NCBI RefSeq assembly: GCF_900573885.1
Contig: NZ_UPSE01000198.1
Coordinates: forward strand, 248,001 to 312,000
Direction of reading: 5' to 3'
Source: Pseudomonas viridiflava
GTDB lineage: Bacteria > Pseudomonadota > Gammaproteobacteria > Pseudomonadales > Pseudomonadaceae
Length of the DNA stretch: 64,000 nucleotides
Position numbers and translations under genes: made by a program. Below the pieces are notes generated by a model. That model was not told where the DNA came from and searched no databases. It was given only the letters and a program-made list of their open reading frames with translations. Positions 1 to 8,133 of the stretch are shown in pieces (position 1 is the first letter of the stretch; each line of letters begins with the position of its first letter).

Positions 1-63
1 CTCGGGCGCTACAACCACCCAAGTGCTTTCATCGGCATGTTCCTTTTTACGTACAGTCAGCAT
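1..63 (-). CDS. Partial gene downstream of the McrB-like motor (probable nuclease partner)
   Basis: An ATG on the minus strand begins 3 bases after the stop codon of the McrB-like gene and reads open to the window edge. The 21 visible residues begin MLTVRKKEHADESTWVVV. The tight spacing shows translational coupling. McrB-type GTPases are normally followed by an McrC or DUF2357-like PD-(D/E)XK nuclease subunit, so that is the expected identity, but too little is visible to recognise a domain. Confidence 0.5.
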   Translation of the reverse strand, partial: MLTVRKKEHADESTWVVVAPE

Positions 64-66
64 GTC

Positions 67-2310
67 TCAGCGCCAGAACCTTGCCGAACCGGTAGCGGCT
101 AGATCCTCTTGCAGGCTTTTCACTTTGACGCGGCAGCGTTCAAGGCCATGCGCGGTTAACGTGGCAAGCACGGCTTCGAGTGCGGTCTGAAAACGTAGCG
201 AGGTCTCGCCGCGCAGCTTAGGCAATACCTTGGCGTAGATCACGTTATCCAGCGCCTGCGGGTCTGCGTTTTGCGCCCCTTGGAATGCCAGGTACTTCAG
301 CACGTCATCGATGGTTCGCCAGCCAAAGTGCAGCCGCACCGGCTCCAGTGCAGCTACCAATGCCAACAAGACCTGCTGCGCTTTTTCTTTCAGGTCGTTC
401 GGTAGTTCGACGGTTTTCCAGCCAGGAAACGCGGCGACGTCAATCTTCCAGAACTCGAGCGTGTAAGCCCTATCCAGCACTTTGTCGGATAGCCCATGGG
501 TCGTTTCATCCATATTGAGCGTGCCGATAATCGCCAGGTTGGCTGGGTATCGAACGCGCATCGGCGTAGCGCACGCCCCATCGCCTAATTGGTGCAGGTC
601 GATCCAACCGTGGGTTTCCATCGCCGACAGAATAGGCGCCAGGTATTGCTCCGGGTGGGAGAGATTCATCTCATCGAGAATTGCCACGTACGGCGAGTCC
701 GGGTTATCAACCGCGTCCAACAGTAGCTCCAAGAACGGCGCCCGGCGATAATCCGCCTCCTGGATGGGATTGACGTAACCCAGCAGCGGGCTTGGCTCAT
801 ACCAACCCGGCTGCACCGGGATAACCCGAACGTTACGTGGCTCGTCGGATTTCACATCGCACAGCGCATTGGCATAGCTGAGTGCCAGTTGAGTTTTGCC
901 TGAGCCGGAGATACCTGTCAGTACCGCAAAGTGGCGTACCGGGTGGGACCAGAGCCCGCCGTGGAGTTGGCTGATCAATGCCGTGTCGAATGCCAGGCGA
1001 TTGCGGGTGGATTGCGCCAGCCGCTGGCCCAACTCGCTAAACGTCGGCAACAAGACCTGGCCGGGCCTCGTGATTTCGACATCCAACATTCCCTGGGGTA
1101 GGGGCGGCAGCGACTCAGGTTCCCACGTGACCATTTCAGCCCAGCGCTTTCCCCGTTCAGTCAGCTGCAGTTGCTTACTCGGGGTTTGCTCCACCACATC
1201 TAAATAGCTGAGCCAGCCAATCAACGAGGACGGCGCGTACGCTGTCGTCCAGCCTGGATTGACGGTTTGCAGTAACGCGATCAGCTCCGCCTTGGTATGC
1301 GGCTGCTTAGCCAGCAGATGCACCACATTATCGACGCCCAAGACCCTCGTCAGCAGATGGTCAGCAAGTTCATCAGTACTCTGTGTTTCCAACAGATTGA
1401 TACCGCGAGCGGATAGGCGATAGGTATCGCCTTCGCGTCGGCAAAGGTCGAATTCCCGGGCCACCACATTGAGCATTGTGCTGACACTGTTTGAAGCCAG
1501 ATTTGGATTGGCCTGCCTGAGGCAAGCCTCAAACTCCTCGCGAGAGAGCCCCTCGTCCAGTTCTGGTAGTAGCCCAAGCAGGGTGTTCAGCCCCCCACCA
1601 ATCGACGTCAGCCCTTTGCGCCGGAGCCGGCTGGGAAACGGTTTTAGGCCCAGAGCGGTTTCACTCAGCTCAGCGGTGTCGGGCTCAGCGTTCAGTCGCT
1701 CATACAACAACCAAGGCAAGCAAAGACGTTCTGCGGCTGCGGCGCGGTCATTGCTCGGCACAGGCCCTAAAGCCGCGTCGATACGCGACCGAATAGCACG
1801 GTGCATATGGACTGGGTGATCGTGGGGGTTACCGCCGAGGCGGCGATGCAGGTAATTGAGCATCCCGACGTTGGCAACGGTAGTGAAATACTCGGGATAA
1901 ATTGCGCACAGCACCCGATTGAGTTTCAACCGTGGCATGCGGTCGCATAAAGTCTGCAAACGCGCTCTGAGGTCGTCATACAGCCTTGTCAGATGCGCTT
2001 CTACTTCCAGCGGATCAGTTGGCAGGGGTGCTGAAACAGCATCAGCGAACCAGTCAACAAATTCAGCATTAGCCAGCGCTGGCTCAATTCGCACGTGACC
2101 GGCGCCAGTGGAAGCGACCGAGTTGTTGTTCCAAAGGGCTAAAAGAAACTCCGGGTCTCTAAGACGTGAGGGAATGGCCTCTCTCACCGAAGTTAAAAAC
2201 GCCTCAAGTTTTGCAGCCCAGTTTTGGTTGCCTGTCGCGATCAGCCTAGTGGCGATGATGGCTTCCAAATGCGCTTTCAACGCGCTGTCCGTTGCAATAA
2301 CTTCGCTCAC
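67..2310 (-). CDS. McrB-like AAA+ GTPase/ATPase of a restriction-type defence system
   Basis: The 747-residue protein has its motor domain in the C-terminal half. Walker A is GISGSGKTQ near residue 468. Walker B is VAILDEMNLSHPEQY near residue 550. The McrB signature GTLNMDETTHGLSDK is near residue 600 and is followed by the VLDRAYTLEF strand. McrB proteins are hexameric motors that feed DNA to a partner nuclease, and the gene just downstream fits that partner. The N-terminal 430 residues are helical and unlike the E. coli McrB DNA-binding domain, so the recognised target is unknown. They contain a possible winged-helix stretch (residues 250-400). A McrB-family motor is secure; the classical modified-cytosine restriction role is only inferred. 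Confidence 0.85.
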   Translation of the reverse strand: MSEVIATDSALKAHLEAIIATRLIATGNQNWAAKLEAFLTSVREAIPSRLRDPEFLLALWNNNSVASTGAGHVRIEPALANAEFVDWFADAVSAPLPTDPLEVEAHLTRLYDDLRARLQTLCDRMPRLKLNRVLCAIYPEYFTTVANVGMLNYLHRRLGGNPHDHPVHMHRAIRSRIDAALGPVPSNDRAAAAERLCLPWLLYERLNAEPDTAELSETALGLKPFPSRLRRKGLTSIGGGLNTLLGLLPELDEGLSREEFEACLRQANPNLASNSVSTMLNVVAREFDLCRREGDTYRLSARGINLLETQSTDELADHLLTRVLGVDNVVHLLAKQPHTKAELIALLQTVNPGWTTAYAPSSLIGWLSYLDVVEQTPSKQLQLTERGKRWAEMVTWEPESLPPLPQGMLDVEITRPGQVLLPTFSELGQRLAQSTRNRLAFDTALISQLHGGLWSHPVRHFAVLTGISGSGKTQLALSYANALCDVKSDEPRNVRVIPVQPGWYEPSPLLGYVNPIQEADYRRAPFLELLLDAVDNPDSPYVAILDEMNLSHPEQYLAPILSAMETHGWIDLHQLGDGACATPMRVRYPANLAIIGTLNMDETTHGLSDKVLDRAYTLEFWKIDVAAFPGWKTVELPNDLKEKAQQVLLALVAALEPVRLHFGWRTIDDVLKYLAFQGAQNADPQALDNVIYAKVLPKLRGETSLRFQTALEAVLATLTAHGLERCRVKVKSLQEDLAATGSARFWR

Positions 2311-2576
2311 GAATCCCTCCGTTCATAACCATCGAAAACCGCAGAAGGCGAATCCTAGGCCCTGTTGCGTCAGAGTGGGTAGCAGTTTGTTCGCGTCACC
2401 ATCCCTTCAAGGCTGATGGTCGTGGATGGATTCAGGCTGGCGATACGCACTATGGCAAGCCGTTCGCTGCGCAGATATTCAAGGTCGTCCTGTCTCGTCT
2501 GCACGGCATCCGCTCCGGCCAAATCCTGTTCAGCTTCGTTTTCTTTAAAAAGACCAAATCCAAACCCTCCTAAAAC
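2311..2576. other. Intergenic stretch upstream of the McrB-like gene
   Basis: About 270 bases lie between the McrB-like start and the terminator hairpin at 2577. Short open frames exist on both strands but none has a convincing ribosome binding site or recognisable protein. The McrB-like promoter, reading left, should lie here. A weak Shine-Dalgarno (cggagg) precedes its start. Confidence 0.5.
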
Positions 2577-2604
2577 ACAAAACCCCGCCAACGCGGGATT
2601 TTGT
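2577..2604 (-). terminator. Rho-independent terminator of the DUF3077 gene
   Basis: The hairpin has arms acaaaa/ttttgt and cccgc/gcggg around a short loop, with A/T runs on both flanks. It lies 55 bases past the DUF3077 stop. The symmetry means it could also work in the other direction. Confidence 0.65.
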
Positions 2605-2658
2605 AGTTACGGGCTATAGGCCGCCCACTTCAAACCAGACGCCTAACAACCCTCCACC

Positions 2659-2982
2659 TCACGCAGCAGCCTGCACCTGCGCTTTAGGTTCACGAGCCGC
2701 CTTAGCACGCGCTTGCGCCTGAGCCAGAAACTCAGGGTCTTGCACTTGGCACGCATCGACCACGGCGCGGGCCATTTCGGCAAGGTATTGCAGGGTAGTC
2801 CTCTCGGCTGCTTCATTGATCGCGCCGCGGCTGACTATCAGGGTTTCCAGGCAGAGCAGCAGATCGGCTGCTTGCTCCAGCGCGTGCTCCACCGGGATGC
2901 CAGCGTTTACGGAAAACAGCGTTTTCCTGTCCACGTGGCAAAAGGTGCGGCGGTCGGTGACAGCAAGGTTTTGGATGTTCAT
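2659..2982 (-). CDS. DUF3077 family protein
   Basis: The 107-residue protein carries the DUF3077 pattern: a short beta start (LFSVNAGIPVEHALEQAADL), a cluster of leucine and cysteine (LLLCLETL), then an amphipathic helix (YLAEMARAVVDACQ). The C-terminus is an Ala/Lys/Gln-rich tail. DUF3077 proteins are abundant in Pseudomonas, have no established function, and are often found near mobile or accessory genes, as here. A strong Shine-Dalgarno (ggaggtg) precedes the ATG, and a terminator follows. Confidence 0.85.
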   Translation of the reverse strand: MNIQNLAVTDRRTFCHVDRKTLFSVNAGIPVEHALEQAADLLLCLETLIVSRGAINEAAERTTLQYLAEMARAVVDACQVQDPEFLAQAQARAKAAREPKAQVQAAA

Positions 2983-3650
2983 GGTTGCACCTCCAGGGAG
3001 GTGGTAAGAGGGGAGTGGGTGATGTGGTGGATTAGTGCGGATTGGTGTGGCATTTCCATATACCTCAAAAATTACGTGTCAGCCTCTTTAGGCTGGGTGC
3101 CGGGAGTTAAAGAAACCCCACGTAGCGGGCCGGACTTATTCCCCTTGCGGGTTTTGTATTCGTCCACTCCCGGCATAACAGTAATTTCAGAGCCCACTGA
3201 GAAACTGTAGGCAATAAAAAGCCGCTTCTGTCGGGTGCGGATATCCGCTACGTGTGGGTGTTCTTAAGCACCGGGGAGGGACGTTATGAGGAGGCAGGAA
3301 CACAGTCAACGCAGGCATTGCGCCATTGTTTTGCTAAGTGACGTTAGCCAGTTTCAGCCGACGGAAAGTCTTGCGCGGGCTTGGCGTAGTGGCACTTGAA
3401 TTGGTCTGTCCGGGAGCCTACGAGAACATGGGCAACGTCCTTGGCATTACGTTATAGCTGTTGAGTGGCAAGGCACTTGTTTTTAACTGGTAGCACCTAC
3501 CGTGCAGTTCCGTCTCGGTTGTCCTGCTGGAGAACCTAAGGGAGCGATTTCAGCCGGGGTGCTGCGAATAAGCGCAGAAAATAAATCTGTCCACATATCT
3601 ACCTGTGGTGGCACAATCATGTTACGTCCCCTAGCCATCTAAGGATTGAT
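2983..3650. other. 668-base non-coding stretch upstream of DUF3077 and the HEPN cassette
   Basis: The stretch lies between two divergent transcription units, so it should carry both promoters. It contains the long interrupted palindrome at 3098-3175. Only tiny open frames are seen. One of 34 codons on the minus strand (3072-3176, starting MPGVDEYKTR) spans the palindrome but has no clear ribosome binding site. The stretch after about 3200 has no recognisable protein and may be a long structured leader. Confidence 0.5.
3098..3175. repeat. Interrupted palindrome with 10-base perfect arms
   Basis: tgccgggagt at 3098-3107 is the exact reverse complement of actcccggca at 3166-3175. Inside it a second pair (aaaccc at 3113-3118, gggttt at 3149-3154) can extend the stem. 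This is consistent with a large RNA or DNA hairpin about 120 bases upstream of the DUF3077 start. Its function is unknown. Confidence 0.6.
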
Positions 3651-4301
3651 ATGGCAAAGCATCCTCCTAAGTCTGATGGGCAAAACGGTAAGGTCAAAGT
3701 TCGAATTATCGAATTTGAAATGGAGGGAAGTGATATCTCTCTTCAGGAAAGCCTTAAGAGTATTACTGCCGCTTTATCCCGACCGAACGTGACAGTCGTC
3801 TCCCGTCCCAGTGCGCGCATCGAGTCCAACCATTCTGCTCCTGATCTTCAAAACAGCGATGCGAGTTTAGACGAGGAGGAAAATGTTGACTATCTGGACG
3901 CAGGGCCCTCTTCGGAGTTTCCATCTCCGGTAGTTGCTCGGAAACCTAGAAGAGCTTCTAAGCCCGTCGCTCCAAGTGTTGTTGCGGTCCGTTTCGATGA
4001 TGCGACGCCGACGTTCGCTGACTTCGTTGGCGACCGAAATCCCAAAAACGACATGCACAAGTACATCTGCGCAGCGTACTGGCTGAAGATATTTAAAGAT
4101 GTGCATGAGGTCAGTATTGACCACATCTACACAGCATATCGATCGCAAGGTTGGGCGTTGCCTGCAAACCCAGTTCAGCCGATGCGTGAGCTTGCATCCA
4201 CTCGCGATGGACGTTTCAGCAAGGGAATAGAGAAAGGCCATTACTCTATCAATCATATTGGTGAAGGCTTCGTGACTACTAAGATGGGACGCGGTGTGTG
4301 A
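3651..4301 (+). CDS. Hypothetical protein with a predicted C-terminal winged helix (cassette gene 1)
   Basis: The 216-residue protein is not a family I recognise. Residues 1-45 are a short strand-helix unit (VKVRIIEFEMEGSDISLQ). Residues 60-115 are low-complexity, acidic and Ser/Pro/Arg-rich, probably a disordered linker. Residues 120-216 look like a compact helical/winged-helix domain (HKYICAAYWLKIF, then HIYTAYRSQGW, then a GHYSINHIGEGFV wing). The domain resembles the N-terminus of the next protein. An aagga Shine-Dalgarno lies 6 bases before the ATG. The stop overlaps the GTG start of the next gene, so the two are translationally coupled. A role as partner of the HEPN-like protein is inferred. 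Confidence 0.7.
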   Translation: MAKHPPKSDGQNGKVKVRIIEFEMEGSDISLQESLKSITAALSRPNVTVVSRPSARIESNHSAPDLQNSDASLDEEENVDYLDAGPSSEFPSPVVARKPRRASKPVAPSVVAVRFDDATPTFADFVGDRNPKNDMHKYICAAYWLKIFKDVHEVSIDHIYTAYRSQGWALPANPVQPMRELASTRDGRFSKGIEKGHYSINHIGEGFVTTKMGRGV

Positions 4302-5044
4302 CGAATATCACTGACTTCACCCGAAGTATTTCGAATTTTGATAGCAGGACGTTCATTTCGAAAGTCGAAATTTTTGGTTGGTATCTCCATGAGTTCGGTG
4401 GAAAAGTGAAGTTTACTGCGAATGACCTAATCCAGTGTTTTGACCTGAATAACAGTCATCAGCCGAGCAACATCCATAATTTACTTAAACAGTTATGCGA
4501 AAAAAAACCTGCGCACCTCTTGAAGGATGCGCAGGGTTATCGTCTCGCAGCGCCGATCCGGGCCCAACTCAGTCGCACTTGTACCAAGCCTTCCGGCTTG
4601 CACACTAGCTCGTTGCTGTCTGGCTTGATCCCTCAGGTGACAGATGCGTCGAAGAAATCCTTCCTCAATGAAACCATTGCTTGCTTCAACAGCGGCGCGT
4701 ATCGCGCGGCAATCGTCATGGCTTGGAACCTAGCTTACGCGCACGCTTGCGACAGGATATTTGAGGGCTATGCTTCTATGTTCAATGCTCAGCGAGCAAA
4801 GATTTTTCCAAAAATGCCAGAGCTGGCGAAGAGAACGGACTTCGAGGATTATAAGGAGTCAATGGTCATCGAAATCTGTCGTGGCGCCCGAATCTTTGAT
4901 TCCACTGTTTGCAAGACACTTACCAGTCGCCTTGACAGACGCAACTCTGCCGCTCATCCATCCTCTGCAGTTTTTACATCAATTCAGGCCGAAGATCAGA
5001 TTACTGACTTGGTTAACAATATCCTGCTGAACCAGAATTTATGA
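4298..5044 (+). CDS. Winged-helix plus HEPN-like protein (cassette gene 2)
   Basis: The 248-residue protein starts at a GTG inside the stop region of gene 1 (GTGTGA overlap). Residues 20-90 resemble a winged helix (EIFGWYLHEFGGKVKF ... LLKDAQGYRLA). Residues 115-245 are all-helical and contain AFNSGAYRAA-like packing (actual CFNSGAYRAAIVMAWNLAYA). Near the end is RNSAAHPS, which fits the HEPN R-x4-6-H motif of RNases such as RnlA, LsoA and HEPN toxins. HEPN domains commonly act as abortive-infection nucleases or toxin subunits. The gene overlaps both neighbours by ATGA/GTGA junctions. The family is inferred from the motif, not from a database match. Confidence 0.7.
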   Translation: MTNITDFTRSISNFDSRTFISKVEIFGWYLHEFGGKVKFTANDLIQCFDLNNSHQPSNIHNLLKQLCEKKPAHLLKDAQGYRLAAPIRAQLSRTCTKPSGLHTSSLLSGLIPQVTDASKKSFLNETIACFNSGAYRAAIVMAWNLAYAHACDRIFEGYASMFNAQRAKIFPKMPELAKRTDFEDYKESMVIEICRGARIFDSTVCKTLTSRLDRRNSAAHPSSAVFTSIQAEDQITDLVNNILLNQNL

Positions 5045-5757
5045 ACTGGCCCCTTGCCGTCGTTGCATGGCTGGTCGCGCTTTACTTCGGCATCGGATTT
5101 TTGGAGAAGGCTGGTTTTCCTCTGGTTTACAGGCGACGCCCTCTATATCGGTCTAGCCTCGTTATTTCCCTTCTTGCCGTTGTTCAAAAGAATAAAAGTC
5201 GGTTCATAGCTCGAGCTTGAACGTGAAGTAAAGCGGGCCCAGAGAGATGTCTCGGTCGCCAAGGAGGAGCTTAGGGAGTTCAAAATGAGGTTAGAAAAAC
5301 CGTCTCGTTGTTTACTAACAGTACTTTGAATTTAACTATTACCGGAGCCGCAGAACTGAGCCGGGAAGGTGTAAAGGTTGATGAGAAGCTAGACCCGCAG
5401 GGACGAAAGACGGCAAAGGATGTTCAGCTGAAGTTACAGGCAGAAGTGGATGTTACTCTGCTTTTGCCAAGGTCCGGATCGATATTGAACGTCTGCTCAG
5501 GATCATCGTCGAAAAAAGTATTAATGCATCGGCGCGCAACAGCTTGCCAAAAATTTATGTCGCTTACAAGGATGTTTGAAATACTTGTTAAAATGGACGA
5601 TGGTTATGCTTATCTCCGCGGTCTTATGCGGAAGGTCCTTGAGGTTTGTAATTCGGCGATACATGCGCAGATTGTAAGCATGGATCAGGCAGAAGAAGCC
5701 CTAAAACTTGACTCCCAAATAATTGCAATCCTGAAACAGCATCAGCAGGCAGACTAG
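5041..5757 (+). pseudogene. Decayed membrane-anchored coiled-coil gene (cassette gene 3), several frameshifts
   Basis: An ATG overlaps the stop of gene 2 (ATGA), but reading breaks several times. Joining frames gives one plausible protein. It has a hydrophobic start (MNWPLAVVAWLVALYFGIGF). A second hydrophobic piece follows (DALYIGLASLFPFLPLF). Then come a charged coiled coil (LELEREVKRAQRDVSVAKEE), a middle domain (LTITGAAELSREG ... VRIDIERLLRIIVEK), and a C-terminal CNSAIHAQ motif reminiscent of HEPN ends. Frame changes occur near 5130, 5285 and 5460, there is an in-frame TAG near 5206, and the last third returns to the earlier frame near 5570. The final open piece (5308-5757) looks intact only because it starts after the breaks. 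True decay is likelier than clustered sequencing errors, but errors in A/T runs cannot be excluded. Confidence 0.7.
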
Positions 5758-5929
5758 ATATGGTAAGTAGGCGCGCGCTGAGAGTTGTTCAACTGTCGGC
5801 AATTCCAACTTAAGATCAGAGGAAAAATGAGGGGTTAGCGGCCTACTTTTTGACCCATAGCCTGAATGTTTAAAGTAGAAAAAAACATAGCCTCCCCCTT
5901 TTGCAATTTTCGGGTCCGCTCGTGATTTT

Positions 5930-6790
5930 TCAAAGCGGCGAGGCTGGAGATGAGTTTGGTTTGTTCGTGTCTGGAGAAGTTTCTTGCTGAGGACATATTA
6001 GTCCGTCTTCACATAGCTGTTTGATTTTTTCGTCTTCGTAAATTGACATTACATAAAGTGTCAGGTCGCCTACGGCCATTAACTTGTCCGGGGTGACGAA
6101 AATGTAGTCTCCGTCTTCGGTTATATTGCGCTCCTGACCGTATTTTTGACGAAATATGGTGATTAACGCAGACTTTTTCTCTGCTCTACTATCTTCTATG
6201 TCTTTGTCACTGGGCACTGGGTTAACGCCATAAGAAAAGACTTTGGCGGCGATTTTTTCAGCGTACTCTTGTATTAAGCTTTTATATATGAAGCGTATTT
6301 CACGGACTATTTTCGTATTTCCGCACTCCAGTGGATAGTAAACTACGGATGAGAAAAAGCTGTCTTCTAAATCTATTTTTTGAAACAAGGTGTTTTCATT
6401 GAATTTATTTTCTGGGTGTTCTGTTGCGATTTTCTCGTAATTATCAAACAGTGATATTTTGCGCAGCCCTTTCGGAAGAGGGTTGTCTGTGGAGTAGCGG
6501 TCTTCGTTTTTGTATTGCGTCACCTCTGCTTTGAGTGTAGTGATTGTTTGGTTTAGCTCGATTTCTTTTTTGATGTGGGTTTCTTTAGCGTTTTTTAGTT
6601 TTTCTTCTTGTTCTTTTGATAGCGATTTAAAGTTCTCGCTCGTGGTTTTTAGTTCGTTTATCTGGTTGACATTTGATTTTTCAATAATAGGGGATGCTAC
6701 TGTAATAAATAGGACTGCTGTTGCCGCGGCGCTGCCAGCGGCAATTAGAACAGGATGATCTTTCCAGTCGGTTGGCATTTTTTTTCTCAT
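5930..6790 (-). CDS. Hypothetical membrane-anchored coiled-coil protein
   Basis: The 286-residue protein has one transmembrane helix at residues 13-33 (LIAAGSAAATAVLFITVASP). A long charged coiled coil follows at 40-95. The rest is a soluble domain rich in Lys, Glu, Ile and Phe, then a Pro/Ser-rich tail. Codon use is markedly AT-rich compared with nrdB next door, which points to recent transfer. The first ATG directly abuts the nrdAB terminator hairpin, and the only Shine-Dalgarno candidate (gagg) is inside that hairpin. A second ATG four codons in is an alternative start. No family recognised. Confidence 0.75.
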   Translation of the reverse strand: MRKKMPTDWKDHPVLIAAGSAAATAVLFITVASPIIEKSNVNQINELKTTSENFKSLSKEQEEKLKNAKETHIKKEIELNQTITTLKAEVTQYKNEDRYSTDNPLPKGLRKISLFDNYEKIATEHPENKFNENTLFQKIDLEDSFFSSVVYYPLECGNTKIVREIRFIYKSLIQEYAEKIAAKVFSYGVNPVPSDKDIEDSRAEKKSALITIFRQKYGQERNITEDGDYIFVTPDKLMAVGDLTLYVMSIYEDEKIKQLCEDGLICPQQETSPDTNKPNSSPASPL

Positions 6791-6818
6791 AAAAAGCCTC
6801 GCATATGCGGGGCTTTTT
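6791..6818 (-). terminator. nrdAB operon terminator
   Basis: The stem aaaaagcctcgc/gcggggcttttt around a tiny atat loop has a U-run on the minus strand and lies about 70 bases past the nrdB stop. It abuts the start of the next minus-strand gene, so it also forms that gene's leader. Confidence 0.85.
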
Positions 6819-6885
6819 AATGTCTCTTAAGCAACCCCACATCCTGTAAGGCACAGCTCTATCTAATGGTCTTAACGACCGTACA

Positions 6886-8133
6886 TCAATCCCAGCTCAA
6901 AGCCCCACCAGTCTGATACTCAATAACCCGCGTCTCAAAGAAGTTCTTCTCCTTCTTCAAGTCCATAATCTCGCTCATCCAAGGGAACGGGTTAGTGGTC
7001 CCTGGGTACTCTTCCTTCAACCCAATCTGCGACAAGCGACGGTTGGCGATGAATTTGAGGTAGTCCTCCATCATCGCGGCGTTCATGCCGAGTACGCCGC
7101 GAGGCATGGTGTCGCGGGCGTATTCGATTTCCAGTTGGGTGCCCTGAAGGATCATTTGGGTCGCTTCGTCTTTCATCTGCGCGTCCCAGAGGCTCGGGTT
7201 TTCGATTTTGATCTGGTTGATCACGTCGATGCCGAAGTTCAGGTGCATGCTTTCGTCGCGCAGGATGTATTGAAACTGCTCGGCGGTGCCTGTCATTTTG
7301 TTGCGGCGGCCCATGGAGAGAATCTGGGTGAAGCCGCAGTAGAAGAAGATGCCTTCCAGTACGCAGTAGTAGGCGATGAGGTTGCGCAGGAATTGACGGT
7401 CGGTTTCCGGGGTGCCGGTTTCGAATTTCGGGTCGGAGATCGAGCGGGTGTATTTGAGGCCCCAGCTGGCTTTTTTAGCGACCGAGGGGATCTCGTGGTA
7501 CATGTTGAAGATCTCGCCTTCGTCCATGCCCAGCGATTCGATGCAGTACTGGTAGGCGTGGGTGTGAATCGCCTCTTCGAAGGCCTGGCGCAGGATGTAC
7601 TGGCGGCATTCGGGGTTGGTGATCAGGCGGTACACGGCCAGTACCAGGTTGTTGGCAACCAGGGAGTCGGCGGTGGAGAAGAAGCCGAGGTTGCGCATGA
7701 CGATGCGGCGCTCGTCTTCGCTGAGGCCGTCGTTGCTCTTCCACAGGGCAATGTCGGCGTTCATGTTTACTTCTTGCGGCATCCAGTGGTTGGCGCAGCC
7801 GTCGAGGTATTTCTGCCAGGCCCAGTCGTATTTGAAGGGTACGAGCTGGTTGAGGTCGGCGCGGGCGTTGATCATTTGCTTGTCGCCAACGTGAACGCGG
7901 GCGCTGGTGCCGGCCAGGTCGTCGAGGCCTTCCTGGATGTCCAGGTCGTTCAGGGCGGATTTGGCGCGGGCCACGGCGTCGGAGTCGTTGGCGTCTACGG
8001 CGCGGGCTTCGAGGGCGGCGTTACCGCCAACCTGGTTGAGCTTGTCGAGGCTCATGTCGTTGACGGCGGCGTTGGTGGAAGGGGCAGCGGCTTCGGCGCT
8101 GTCCTCTTTGTCGAATTCATCCCAGCTCAGCAT
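6886..8133 (-). CDS. nrdB: Class Ia ribonucleoside-diphosphate reductase, beta subunit
   Basis: The 415-residue R2 subunit carries the diiron-tyrosyl radical cofactor used by NrdA to reduce ribonucleoside diphosphates. Visible metal-ligand motifs are [11 protein letters not shown] (near 190) and [10 protein letters not shown] (near 295). The C-terminus ends [10 protein letters not shown], the peptide that docks into NrdA. Residues 1-75 form a Pseudomonas-type extension relative to E. coli NrdB (about 376 residues). It lies downstream of nrdA on the same strand, separated by 386 bases rich in repeats, and ends at a clear terminator. Confidence 0.97.
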   Translation of the reverse strand: MLSWDEFDKEDSAEAAAPSTNAAVNDMSLDKLNQVGGNAALEARAVDANDSDAVARAKSALNDLDIQEGLDDLAGTSARVHVGDKQMINARADLNQLVPFKYDWAWQKYLDGCANHWMPQEVNMNADIALWKSNDGLSEDERRIVMRNLGFFSTADSLVANNLVLAVYRLITNPECRQYILRQAFEEAIHTHAYQYCIESLGMDEGEIFNMYHEIPSVAKKASWGLKYTRSISDPKFETGTPETDRQFLRNLIAYYCVLEGIFFYCGFTQILSMGRRNKMTGTAEQFQYILRDESMHLNFGIDVINQIKIENPSLWDAQMKDEATQMILQGTQLEIEYARDTMPRGVLGMNAAMMEDYLKFIANRRLSQIGLKEEYPGTTNPFPWMSEIMDLKKEKNFFETRVIEYQTGGALSWD

